From contig JAZUHB010000123.1 of the NCBI GenBank assembly GCA_045641505.1, forward strand, positions 1-8,784: a DNA stretch of 8,784 nucleotides, given 5' to 3'. The position numbers and the translations under genes are program-made. Shown here piece by piece: positions 1 through 6,771 of the stretch (its first letter is position 1; the number at the start of each line of letters is the position of its first letter). The stretch comes from JAZQNF01 sp045641505 (lineage in GTDB: Bacteria; Bacillota; Clostridia; Lachnospirales; Bianqueaceae). The notes beneath the pieces are model-generated. The model had not been told where the DNA came from. It did not search any database and saw only the letters and a program-made list of their open reading frames with translations.

Positions 1-108
1 ACCTCCGGCAAGAAGACCTCTTCCACCAGCACCTCCGGCAAGAAGACCTCTTCCACCAGCTCCTCCAAGAAGACTTCTTCCACCAGCTCCTCCAAGAAGA
101 CCTCCAAG
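1..108 (+). repeat. Tandem repeat coding for the KKTSSTS tail
   Basis: Two identical 30-bp units lie at 1-30 and 31-60. A 27-bp variant that has lost one codon follows at 61-87, and a partial unit runs at 88-108. Unit lengths are multiples of three, so copy-number changes lengthen or shorten the tail without shifting frame. More copies probably lie upstream of the window. Confidence 0.85.
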
Positions 109-111
109 TAA
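1..111 (+). CDS. 3' end of an unidentified gene with a Lys/Ser/Thr-rich repetitive tail
   Basis: Frame 1 is open from the window edge to the TAA at 109-111 and encodes the last 36 residues of a protein. They consist almost only of Lys, Ser, Thr and Gly in the pattern TSGKKTSSTS, repeated and then shortened to SSKKTSSTS. Such basic, disordered tails occur at the C-terminus of nucleic-acid-binding proteins, for example HU- or histone-H1-like proteins and some topoisomerases, so a DNA- or RNA-binding protein is a reasonable guess. The body of the protein lies outside the window and no family can be assigned. The frame is supported by the clean stop and by a GC-rich hairpin just downstream. Confidence 0.7.
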   Translation, partial: TSGKKTSSTSTSGKKTSSTSSSKKTSSTSSSKKTSK

Positions 112-137
112 GTTCATAAACCGTTCGAAACCGGCTC

Positions 138-167
138 AGAGTCCCGTCCCGCGGCGGGCGGGACTCT
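138..167 (+). terminator. GC-rich hairpin after the first gene, possible terminator
   Basis: AGAGTCCCG at 138-146 pairs perfectly with CGGGACTCT at 159-167, and CCC/GGG inside extends the stem across one bulged T. It begins 27 bp after the stop codon of the upstream gene. No T-run follows (the next bases are CCCGGCATTTCTG), so it is either a non-canonical intrinsic terminator or a 3'-end stabilising structure. Confidence 0.5.
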
Positions 168-176
168 CCCGGCATT

Positions 177-188
177 TCTGTATACAGA
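177..188. repeat. 12-bp perfect palindrome in front of the peptidase gene
   Basis: TCTGTATACAGA equals its own reverse complement. It lies 8 bp before the ATG at 197 and its last bases overlap the GAGGG ribosome binding site at 187-191. It could be a small operator or a translation-affecting hairpin, or chance. No convincing -35/-10 pair was found between 112 and 196. Confidence 0.35.
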
Positions 189-196
189 GGGATACC

Positions 197-1960
197 ATGA
201 AAGAGACGCTTGTCCGGCTTAGAGAAGAAATGTCCCGCGAGGGCATCGACAGCTTTATCATCCTTTCGGAGGACGCGCACCAGAGCGAATACGTGGCGCC
301 TTATTGGCGTGCCCGCGCCTATGTGAGCGGGTTCACCGGCTCGGCCGGCACCCTGGTGGTCACCCGGGACAAGGCCGGTCTCTGGACCGACGGCCGCTAT
401 TTCCTGCAGGCCGCGGCGCAGCTCGAGGGATCCGGCATCGACCTGATGAAGATGGCGGAGCCCGGCGTGCCCACCTGGCAGGAGTGGCTCCTGGCGGAGA
501 CGCCCGCGGGCGGCCGCGCCGGCATCGACGGACGCACGCTCGGGAGCTACACCGCGGCGGCGCTCACCAAAAAGCTGGCGGAGAAGGGCATCACTCTGGC
601 GCTGGACGATCTGTCCCAGCGGATCTGGCCGGACCGTCCGGCCCTGCCCGAGGCGCCCATCTTCGACCTGCCGGCTGCCTACACCGGCGAGAGCCGCGGC
701 GCCCGCATCGCGCGTCTGCGCGGTCACATGGCGCAGATCGGCGCGCGCTACTATCTCGTCTGCTCTCTCGAAAGCTCCGCCTGGCTGCTGAACTACCGCG
801 GCGGCGACGTGGCGGACACACCCGTGGCCTATGCCTACACGCTGGTCGGCCCCGAGAGAAGCACCCTGTTCATCGAGCCGGAGAAGGTGCCGGCCGAACT
901 GAAAAAGGCCTTTGCCAAAGACGGCATCGACCTGGTCTCCTACCACGCGGCGGCGGAAGAGCTGGCCAAGGTGGAGGAGCCCATCGCCTATGATCCGATC
1001 CTCATCTCCGTGAAGCTCCGCGCGGTCCTGTCCGACAAAGCGAGGAAGATCGAGGAGCGGGAGGCCCCGCTGATCTGGCGGGCCGTGAAGACCGAAACCG
1101 AGCGGGAGAATCTCCGCGAGGCGCACCGCAAGGACGGCGCCGTGATGGTGAGATTCATCCGTACCATAAAAGAAACCGTGAAGCAGAAGAGCCTCCGGGA
1201 GGACGAGATCGCGGACATCCTGGACGCGATGCGCTGCGCCGAGCCCGAGAGCCTCGGCATCAGCTTCGCCACCATCGCCGGCTACGAGGACAACGGCGCG
1301 ATCATCCACTACGCGCCCCAGCCCGGGCTCGGCAAGGCCACGGAAGCGAAGGGCTTCCTGCTGGTCGACTCCGGCGCCCAGTATCTGCAGGGCACCACGG
1401 ACATCACCCGCACCATCGCGCTGGGCGAGCTCAGCGCGAAGCAGAAGCGGATCTACACGCTCGTGCTGAAGGGACACATCGCCCTCGGCCGCGCGGTCTT
1501 CCGCGAAGGGACCACCGGCCCCAAGCTGGACATCCTGGCCCGCGAGCCCCTGTGGGAGAACGGCCTGGACTACAAGCACGGCACCGGCCACGGCGTCGGC
1601 TATCTGCTGAGCGTCCACGAAGGCCCGCACTCCATCAATACCTCCAACAACAGCGTGGCGCTCGTGCCCGGCATGGTCGTCACGAACGAGCCCGGCTTCT
1701 ACGAGGCCGGCGAATTCGGTGTCCGTATCGAAAACATGGAACTGGTCCGCGAGCGCAGCGTGACCGAATGGGGCAAATTCTACGACTTCGAGACTCTGAC
1801 GCTCGTGCCCTACGAGCGCGAGGCGATCGTGAAGGAGCTCCTGAGCGCTGACGAGATCGCCTGGATCGATGCCTATCACAAACGGGTCCGCGAGGAGATC
1901 GGCCCGCGCCTTTCCGGCGACGATCTCACCTGGCTGATCCGCGAGACAGAGGAGCTGTAA
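197..1960 (+). CDS. Xaa-Pro aminopeptidase (aminopeptidase P), M24B family, three-domain form
   Basis: This is a cytoplasmic metallopeptidase expected to remove an N-terminal residue that precedes proline, using two Mn-type metal ions. The 587 residues match the long architecture seen in eukaryotic XPNPEP1 and many bacteria, unlike the shorter E. coli PepP. An N-terminal creatinase-like domain covers about 1-135 and a second one about 155-300. The pita-bread M24 catalytic domain covers about 315-530 and a C-terminal M24_C segment runs to the end. All five metal ligands are visible: D391 and D402 (VDSGAQ...TTDITRT), H465 (HGTGHGVG), E498 (TNEPGFY) and E512 (RIENMEL). H474 in SVHEGP fits the catalytic histidine. 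The ATG at 197 has GAGGG 5 bp upstream. It is the first gene of the likely operon, and its stop abuts the next start. There is no signal peptide, which suggests a role in peptide turnover. Confidence 0.95.
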   Translation: MKETLVRLREEMSREGIDSFIILSEDAHQSEYVAPYWRARAYVSGFTGSAGTLVVTRDKAGLWTDGRYFLQAAAQLEGSGIDLMKMAEPGVPTWQEWLLAETPAGGRAGIDGRTLGSYTAAALTKKLAEKGITLALDDLSQRIWPDRPALPEAPIFDLPAAYTGESRGARIARLRGHMAQIGARYYLVCSLESSAWLLNYRGGDVADTPVAYAYTLVGPERSTLFIEPEKVPAELKKAFAKDGIDLVSYHAAAEELAKVEEPIAYDPILISVKLRAVLSDKARKIEEREAPLIWRAVKTETERENLREAHRKDGAVMVRFIRTIKETVKQKSLREDEIADILDAMRCAEPESLGISFATIAGYEDNGAIIHYAPQPGLGKATEAKGFLLVDSGAQYLQGTTDITRTIALGELSAKQKRIYTLVLKGHIALGRAVFREGTTGPKLDILAREPLWENGLDYKHGTGHGVGYLLSVHEGPHSINTSNNSVALVPGMVVTNEPGFYEAGEFGVRIENMELVRERSVTEWGKFYDFETLTLVPYEREAIVKELLSADEIAWIDAYHKRVREEIGPRLSGDDLTWLIRETEEL

Positions 1961-3187
1961 ATGGAAGAAGGAAAAATCAAGAACAAGAAGGTTCGGTTTC
2001 TGGTAAACATCGCGTTCTGGGCCGTCATCCTCGCTCTTGTGTACGTGCTGCTGAAATACTGCATCAATCAGGTGCTGCCGCTGGTGATCGGCTTCATCCT
2101 CGCGGCGGTCGCCCGGCCCATCTCCAAGTGGATGAGCGCCGAGACGAAGAAGGTGCGCGCGAAGGACGGTACCGTGACCGAGGCGCCGCGGAAGGTGAAG
2201 CTGCCGAAGAAGCTTTCGGCGGTCCTCTCCGTGGTCCTGATCCTGCTGGTGCTGGCCGGCCTGATCTTCCTCTTCGTGTTCCGCATCGTGGACACGGTGG
2301 TGGATTGGGTGAGCCTGCTGCCCGGCTACTATGAGAGCACGCTGCTGCCCGGCTTCTACCGCGCGGCGGACTGGGTCGTGGCGCAGTTCTCACAGCTCGA
2401 CCAGGAATACGTCGACGCGATCCGTACCGCTGCCCTGAATCTGGTCAGCAGTGTCGGAAGCCTCGTCACGAACTTCTCCGGCAAGGCGGTGAAATGGGCG
2501 GCCACCCTGGCCACCAAGCTGCCTTCCGCGCTGCTCAACAGCATCATCGCGGTCATCGCGACGATCTTCTTCTCCACCGACTTCGATTCGATGAAGAATT
2601 TCTTCCGTCGGCTGCTGCCCGAGCAGGCGCTGTCGATGGTCATCAAGGTCAAGGATTCCTTCCTCGACATGATCTGGCAGTTCCTCCGCTCCTACGCGCT
2701 GATCTTCGTGATCACCGTGGCGGAGATCCTGGTGGGCCTGCTGCTCTGCGGCGTGAAGAAGCCGTTCCTGATCGCGCTGCTGATCGGTATCTTCGACGCC
2801 TTCCCCATCGTCGGCTCCGGCCTGATTCTGCTCCCCTGGGGCGTTGTTACGCTGATCGCCGGGTCTCTCTGGAAGGGCATCGGCATCCTGATCGTCTGGG
2901 CCGTCGTGGTCGTGGCGCGTCAGATTCTGGAGCCCAAGATCGTGGGCACCCGCGTCGGTCTGCGGCCGCTGGTCACGCTGGTCTGCATGTACGTGGGCAA
3001 CAAGCTCCTCGGCATCTGGGGTCTGTTCGGGCTTCCCATTACCGCGGCGATCGTCACCGATCTGGAGCGGAACGGTTATATCCGGCTGTTCAGCGATGAG
3101 CGGAAGGAAGAGGCCTCCGGGGAGGATGACGCTTCTTCCGCGGACGGTACCGCCGATCCGGACGCTGATACCGCCGAAACGGCCTGA
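1961..3187 (+). CDS. AI-2E family (YtvI-like) polytopic membrane protein
   Basis: The 408-residue protein has about eight hydrophobic segments: roughly 12-31, 36-52, 85-110, 190-205, 242-263, 268-300, 305-320 and 345-372. The family signature is clear at 325-337 (PKIVGTRVGLRPL), followed by the glycine-rich GNKLLGIWGLFGLPITAAI-type final span. The mid-protein FFSTDF...FFRRLLPEQ region resembles the sporulation protein YtvI subgroup. AI-2E family members include proposed autoinducer-2 exporters and sodium/proton antiporters, so the substrate cannot be told from sequence. A basic cytoplasmic loop (about 56-84) and an acidic, disordered tail (about 377-408) are extra. The ATG directly follows the peptidase TAA with no gap, and AGAGGAG at 1948-1954, inside the upstream gene, gives ideal spacing. 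Translational coupling is likely. Confidence 0.88.
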   Translation: MEEGKIKNKKVRFLVNIAFWAVILALVYVLLKYCINQVLPLVIGFILAAVARPISKWMSAETKKVRAKDGTVTEAPRKVKLPKKLSAVLSVVLILLVLAGLIFLFVFRIVDTVVDWVSLLPGYYESTLLPGFYRAADWVVAQFSQLDQEYVDAIRTAALNLVSSVGSLVTNFSGKAVKWAATLATKLPSALLNSIIAVIATIFFSTDFDSMKNFFRRLLPEQALSMVIKVKDSFLDMIWQFLRSYALIFVITVAEILVGLLLCGVKKPFLIALLIGIFDAFPIVGSGLILLPWGVVTLIAGSLWKGIGILIVWAVVVVARQILEPKIVGTRVGLRPLVTLVCMYVGNKLLGIWGLFGLPITAAIVTDLERNGYIRLFSDERKEEASGEDDASSADGTADPDADTAETA

Positions 3188-3232
3188 CCTGACACTGAAA
3201 CTGAAATATACATATAGAAAGGGTGCAGCAAA

Positions 3233-4963
3233 GTGAGCGAGATTTTAACTGTTTCCGCGAGCGGTATCACGGCTTCCAAGCAGGACATCAATCTGGATAA
3301 CATTTACGTGGACGGCCGGTATGTCAGCGACCATACCGAACCTCAGAGCCGCATCAGCAAGACCAGCACGGCCGACGTGCAGGTCTACGCGGTCACGGAC
3401 GCCGGCGCGCTGGCGAAGGACCGCGAACGGGCCGCGCGCGACACCGATTCGATCTACCGCGACCTGTACCGCATCAACGAGGAGATGGACGCGGACGGCT
3501 TCTTCGACCGTCAGGCCATCTGGCAGTTCCTGCTGAACGCCGGCGACACGCTGCAGACCAGCGCGTACCGCGCGAACGGCGAGGTGCAGGGCATGTCCTT
3601 CGCAGGCATCTTCCTGCAGAACGGCAAGGGCATCGCGGTCCACGCGGGCGACAGCCGCATCTACGTGATCCGCGGCGACAAGGTCCTGAAGATCACCGAT
3701 GACCATCTCGAGGTCACGACGCTTTTGCAGAACGGCATCATCAACCAGGATCAGATGGAGATCCACAAGAAGAACTCCCGTCTGTCCGCCTACCTGGGCA
3801 TGGAGGGCCTCGAGGCCGAGGAGGATATCTTCTTCACGAAGACCTTCAAGTTCTATGCCGGCGATATTTTCCTGATCTGCACGGACGGCGTGTCCGACAC
3901 CTTCCGTCAGGCCGACCTGGAGCGCCTGTTCCGGAACTCCCATGACGTGGATCCTTCCGTGATCCTGCAGGTCCTGAGCGACCGGGCCTACGACAAGAAT
4001 GACGATGACCACGCGCTGGTCGTCCTCCGTGTCGAGACGGCCGGCGAAGCGGCCAATACCAGCGAGCCCGTCCGGCCCGTGGCGGCGACCGCGCCGAAGG
4101 CCCCCGCCCGCGTGGAGGAAGAGCCTGAGGAAGAAGAGCCCGAGGCTTCCGGTTTCCTGGGCAAGGTCAGCGGCTTCTTCGGCAAGCTCTTCGGCGTCGG
4201 CGACGATGACGAAGAGGACGAGGATGAGGAGTATGGCTACGGGCAGCCCGCGAAGACCTCCGCGCGCCCGTCCGCCGCGCAGTCTGACGAGGACGAGGAG
4301 GACGAGGACGACGAGCCCGGCTTCTTCGCGAAGATCGGCGACAAGCTCCACCGGACCTTCCATCCCGAGGATTATGAGGACGGCGAGGACGAGGATGACG
4401 AAGACGAGGAAGAGGACGAGGAGCGCGGCATGTCCGTGACGTCCAAGCTCATCGCGATCGTCGCCGGCGTCGTGCTGGTCATGATTCTGCTGCTGATCCT
4501 GATCATCCGCTCCTGCCGCGAGGGCGGCGAGGAGTCCAAGCCCGAGCCTGAGGAGAGCCGGATCGAGAGCATCGCGGAGAGCGAACCCGAGAGCGAGCCT
4601 GAGAGCACCGTCGCGAGCGAGCCCGAAAGCGAGCCCGTCAGCGCCGAGGAAAGCGCCGCCGAGAGCACGGAGGAGAGCGCCGCGAGCGAGCCCGAGAGCA
4701 CCGTCGAGAGCGAGCCTGAGAGCACCGTCGAAAGCGAGCCCGAAAGTGTCGCCGAGAGCGGTGACCGCACCTGCATTGTCATCAGCAATGACGGCTGGGC
4801 CTCGGTTGCCGGCCGTATGTATCCCGAACTCGGCACCGATTACGCGACCCGTTCCGCGGTCGGCAAAGTACTGCAGGCCCTCAACAAAGACAAGGCGCTC
4901 CGAGTGGGCGTCGAAATCGTGGGACCCTCTCTCGAAGAGATGAGAGCCGCGATCGGCCGCTGA
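3233..4963 (+). CDS. Divergent PP2C-like phosphatase with acidic linker, membrane span and extracytoplasmic LysM-like tail
   Basis: Start is GTG at 3233, with AGAAAGGG at 3216-3223. Residues 1-265 resemble PP2C-type Ser/Thr phosphatases: INLDN (19-23), VTDAG (D56), GDSRIY (139-144) followed by a TDDH motif, AGDIFLICTDGVSD (D218, D222) and NDDDHALVVL (D259). Putative metal ligands D56, D218 and D259 are present. The usual Arg of the RxxNxD motif is absent (Q17) and DGxGG reads DAGAL, so activity is uncertain. Residues 270-400 form a linker with three strongly acidic stretches interleaved with two amphipathic FFxK segments (305-321 and 362-376). A single span lies at about 406-428. A Ser-Glu-Pro stalk covers 440-508, and 510-576 resembles a LysM-type wall-binding domain by pattern only (SNDGWASVAGRMY...LNKDKALRVGVEIVGP). 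With no signal peptide, the phosphatase domain should be cytoplasmic and the tail outside. The protease gene follows after 14 bp. Confidence 0.8.
   Translation: MSEILTVSASGITASKQDINLDNIYVDGRYVSDHTEPQSRISKTSTADVQVYAVTDAGALAKDRERAARDTDSIYRDLYRINEEMDADGFFDRQAIWQFLLNAGDTLQTSAYRANGEVQGMSFAGIFLQNGKGIAVHAGDSRIYVIRGDKVLKITDDHLEVTTLLQNGIINQDQMEIHKKNSRLSAYLGMEGLEAEEDIFFTKTFKFYAGDIFLICTDGVSDTFRQADLERLFRNSHDVDPSVILQVLSDRAYDKNDDDHALVVLRVETAGEAANTSEPVRPVAATAPKAPARVEEEPEEEEPEASGFLGKVSGFFGKLFGVGDDDEEDEDEEYGYGQPAKTSARPSAAQSDEDEEDEDDEPGFFAKIGDKLHRTFHPEDYEDGEDEDDEDEEEDEERGMSVTSKLIAIVAGVVLVMILLLILIIRSCREGGEESKPEPEESRIESIAESEPESEPESTVASEPESEPVSAEESAAESTEESAASEPESTVESEPESTVESEPESVAESGDRTCIVISNDGWASVAGRMYPELGTDYATRSAVGKVLQALNKDKALRVGVEIVGPSLEEMRAAIGR
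4685..4756 (+). repeat. 24-bp tandem repeats coding for SEPESTVE
   Basis: Three 24-bp units start at 4685, 4709 and 4733 and encode SEPESTVE, SEPESTVE and SEPESVAE. Looser SEPE/AES variants extend upstream to about 4560. The repeats form the acidic stalk just outside the membrane span of the phosphatase-like protein. The period is in frame, so expansion or contraction alters only stalk length. Confidence 0.85.
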
Positions 4964-4977
4964 GCGAAATTTCTGAC

Positions 4978-5835
4978 ATGAACGATAAAAACAACACCCC
5001 GCGCCGGTGGAGATGGTACCTCCTCTCCATCGGCGGCGGTCTTATTCTGGGCGTGCTCTGCGCCTTCCTGACCGGCTCGGTCATGAACCGCATCACGAAC
5101 CGCTCCACCTATGACGTGGCGTCGCAGAACGGCTTCAGCGGCGACCCGGACGGGGAGAAGCTTCCGTCCCTGCTGGAGCAGTACGACACGGCGGAGCTCT
5201 ACCGGAAGGTCGCGGGCAGCGTGATCACCCTGATCGAATACGAGAAGACCTTCGGCGGCGAGACCGGCTACGGCTTCGGCAGCGGCGTCTTCTTCCGCGA
5301 GGATGAGGAGCGCTATTTCGTGCTGACCAACGCGCACGTGGTGGAGGGGGCCGAGTATCTCTCCGCCTATTTCGGGGCGGCCCTGCAGCCCGAGGTCACC
5401 GTGATCGGCTCCGATATCGCCGCGGACTGCGCGGTGGTTTCCATCGCGAAGAAGGACCTGACGGAGGAGGCCTGCGCCGGGATCCGTCTGGCGGTGCTCG
5501 GCGACTCCGCCGGACTTTCTGCCGGCGATTTCGTCTTCACGCTCGGCACGCCGTCTGACCTGGCCTACGCGGACACCCTGACCGCGGGCGTCGTCTCCGG
5601 CCTGGACCGGGAGCTCGTCGTGAACGGCCACCGGAGGACCTACCTCCAGATTGACGCGACGCTGAACCCCGGCAACTCCGGCGGCGGTCTCTTCGACGAG
5701 CGCGGAGAGCTGGTCGGCATCAACTCCGCCAAGGTCATCAGCGACGATATCGAGGGCATCTCCTTCGCCCTGCCCATCAAGGAATTCATGTACGTCGCGT
5801 ACCGTCTCATGCACCAGTACGGGATCGATACGTAG
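4978..5835 (+). CDS. Membrane-anchored trypsin-like serine protease (S1C, HtrA/DegP type) without PDZ domain
   Basis: The 285-residue protein starts with a basic N-terminus (RRWRW) and one hydrophobic segment at about 14-36, which acts as an uncleaved anchor. A chymotrypsin-fold protease domain follows and should face outward. The catalytic triad is complete: H120 in TNAHVVEG, D150 in SDIAADCAVV and S234 in NPGNSGGGLFDERGELVGINS, the last being a hallmark of HtrA proteases. The protein ends at SFALPIKEF...YGIDT, where HtrA/DegP proteins would continue into a PDZ domain, so regulation must differ. The ATG at 4978 has no convincing ribosome binding site. The preceding stop is only 14 bp away, which suggests translational coupling with the phosphatase-like gene. 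A role in envelope protein quality control or in processing the neighbouring protein's outer region is inferred. Confidence 0.88.
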   Translation: MNDKNNTPRRWRWYLLSIGGGLILGVLCAFLTGSVMNRITNRSTYDVASQNGFSGDPDGEKLPSLLEQYDTAELYRKVAGSVITLIEYEKTFGGETGYGFGSGVFFREDEERYFVLTNAHVVEGAEYLSAYFGAALQPEVTVIGSDIAADCAVVSIAKKDLTEEACAGIRLAVLGDSAGLSAGDFVFTLGTPSDLAYADTLTAGVVSGLDRELVVNGHRRTYLQIDATLNPGNSGGGLFDERGELVGINSAKVISDDIEGISFALPIKEFMYVAYRLMHQYGIDT

Positions 5836-5848
5836 AAAGCGAAACGAT

Positions 5849-6454
5849 ATGACGAAAACCATCACCGTTGCCACGCGCAACCCCGGCAAGACCCGCGAGA
5901 TCGCGGCGCTGGCGCCGGATTATGAGATCCTCACCATCCGCGACACCGTGCCGGAGCTCGAGATCGAGGAGGACGGCTACACCTTCGAGGAGAACGCGAT
6001 GATCAAGGCGGAGGCGCTCTGGAACGCGCTGCCCGAGAAGAGCCTGGTCTTCGCGGACGATTCCGGCCTGGAAATCGACTTCTTCGACGGCTTCCCCGGC
6101 ATCTTCTCCGCCCGCTGGCTGGGCGAGGACACTCCCTATTCCGTGAAGAACGCCCGCGTCCTCTCCGACATGAAGGACGTGCCGGACTACCGCCGCGGCG
6201 CCCGCTACGTCTGCGCGATCGCGGTCATCACCCCCGAGGGCGAGCGTTTCACCGTGAAACGCACGATGGAGGGCCGTATCGCCGACGAGGCGCGCGGCGA
6301 GGGCGGCTTCGGCTACGACCGGATCTTCCTCGTGCCCGAGCTCGGCAAAACCACCGCGGAGCTCTCCGACGAGGAGAAAAACGCGATTTCCCATCGGGGC
6401 AAGGCGCTTCGCGCAATGTTCGAAAAACTGCGCGCGGCGGGAAAAATCTCTTGA
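5849..6454 (+). CDS. rdgB: RdgB/HAM1 family dITP/XTP pyrophosphatase
   Basis: This cytoplasmic house-cleaning enzyme hydrolyses ITP, dITP and XTP to monophosphate and pyrophosphate, keeping deaminated purines out of nucleic acids. At 201 residues it has normal family length. Diagnostic motifs are all present: the N-terminal substrate-binding TRNPGK (9-14), FADDSGLE with catalytic D71, the FPGIFSARW segment, GGFGYDRIF (152-160) and the purine-recognition SHRGKA around H182. The ATG at 5849 lies 13 bp after the protease stop, with only a weak AGAAAG at 5834-5839 as ribosome binding site, so coupled translation is plausible. The TGA stop is part of the -35 box of the following tRNA promoter. This appears to be the last gene of the operon. 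No terminator separates it from the tRNAs, so read-through into them is possible. Confidence 0.96.
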   Translation: MTKTITVATRNPGKTREIAALAPDYEILTIRDTVPELEIEEDGYTFEENAMIKAEALWNALPEKSLVFADDSGLEIDFFDGFPGIFSARWLGEDTPYSVKNARVLSDMKDVPDYRRGARYVCAIAVITPEGERFTVKRTMEGRIADEARGEGGFGYDRIFLVPELGKTTAELSDEEKNAISHRGKALRAMFEKLRAAGKIS

Positions 6455-6479
6455 CAATCGGTCGGAAAGACCTTATACT
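6451..6479 (+). promoter_or_regulatory. Sigma-A promoter of the tRNA cluster
   Basis: A perfect TTGACA at 6451-6456 and TATACT at 6474-6479 are separated by 17 bp. The predicted transcription start near 6486 leaves a leader of about 24 nt before tRNA-Pro. The -35 box spans the rdgB stop codon (6452-6454). It should drive tRNA-Pro, -Arg, -His and -Gln, and by read-through tRNA-Lys. Confidence 0.88.
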
Positions 6480-6509
6480 GTAATCCGTTGCGAAAAAGGA
6501 TCCCTCTGC

Positions 6510-6583
6510 CGGGGTGTAGCTCAGTTTGGTAGAGCACCTGGTTTGGGACCAGGGGGCCGCAGGTTCAAATCCTGTCACCCCGA
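6510..6583 (+). tRNA. tRNA-Pro (anticodon TGG)
   Basis: A complete cloverleaf is visible. The acceptor CGGGGTG pairs with CACCCCG, followed by discriminator A. The D-stem is GCTC/GAGC, the anticodon stem CCTGG/CCAGG encloses TTTGGGA with anticodon TGG at 6544-6546, and the T-arm contains GGTTCAAATCC. The length is 74 nt. CCA is not encoded and must be added by the CCA-adding enzyme. Confidence 0.97.
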
Positions 6584-6609
6584 TTTCCGCGGCGAATGCT
6601 GAGTAAGTT

Positions 6610-6683
6610 GTGCCTATAGCTCAGTAGGATAGAGCAGCGGCCTTCTAAGCCGCGTGTCCGGGGTTCGAATCCCTGTAGGCACG
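6610..6683 (+). tRNA. tRNA-Arg (anticodon TCT)
   Basis: The acceptor GTGCCTA pairs with TAGGCAC, followed by discriminator G. The anticodon stem GCGGC/GCCGC encloses CTTCTAA, giving anticodon TCT, which reads AGA/AGG. The T-arm GGGGTTCGAATCCC is standard. The length is 74 nt without encoded CCA. It lies 26 nt after tRNA-Pro and 5 nt before tRNA-His, consistent with one processed transcript. Confidence 0.97.
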
Positions 6684-6688
6684 TTCAT

Positions 6689-6763
6689 GGTGGACATAGT
6701 TCAGTTGGTTAGAATGCCAGATTGTGGCTCTGGAGGTCGTGGGTTCGAGTCCCACCGTCCACC
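6689..6763 (+). tRNA. tRNA-His (anticodon GTG)
   Basis: The anticodon stem CCAGA/TCTGG encloses TTGTGGC, giving GTG. The gene encodes the extra G-1 (6689), which pairs with C73 (6763), the identity element for histidyl-tRNA synthetase. The acceptor GTGGAC pairs with GTCCAC, but the seventh pair is A6696 against C6756, a mismatch. The T-arm GTGGGTTCGAGTCCCAC is perfect. The length is 75 nt counting G-1, with no encoded CCA. Confidence 0.95.
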
Positions 6764-6771
6764 TTTTCCCT

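Noticed and set aside
1..108. CRISPR array
   Set aside because: The 30-bp repeats are directly adjacent without unique spacers and encode an in-frame Lys/Ser/Thr tail.
3245..4363. Long antisense open frame (372 codons) on the minus strand under the phosphatase-like gene
   Set aside because: It mirrors the GC-rich codons of the plus-strand gene, has Val/Leu/Asp/Arg-rich low-complexity sequence, no recognisable motif, and lies wholly under a gene with clear domains.
3999..4439. Arg/Ser-rich 146-codon frame inside the acidic linker
   Set aside because: It is the +1 reading of GAC/GAG-rich codons and has no independent start signal or motif.
4840..5889. Long antisense open frame (349 codons) under the protease gene
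   Set aside because: It spans three well-supported plus-strand genes and shows no family motif; it is an effect of high GC at third codon positions.
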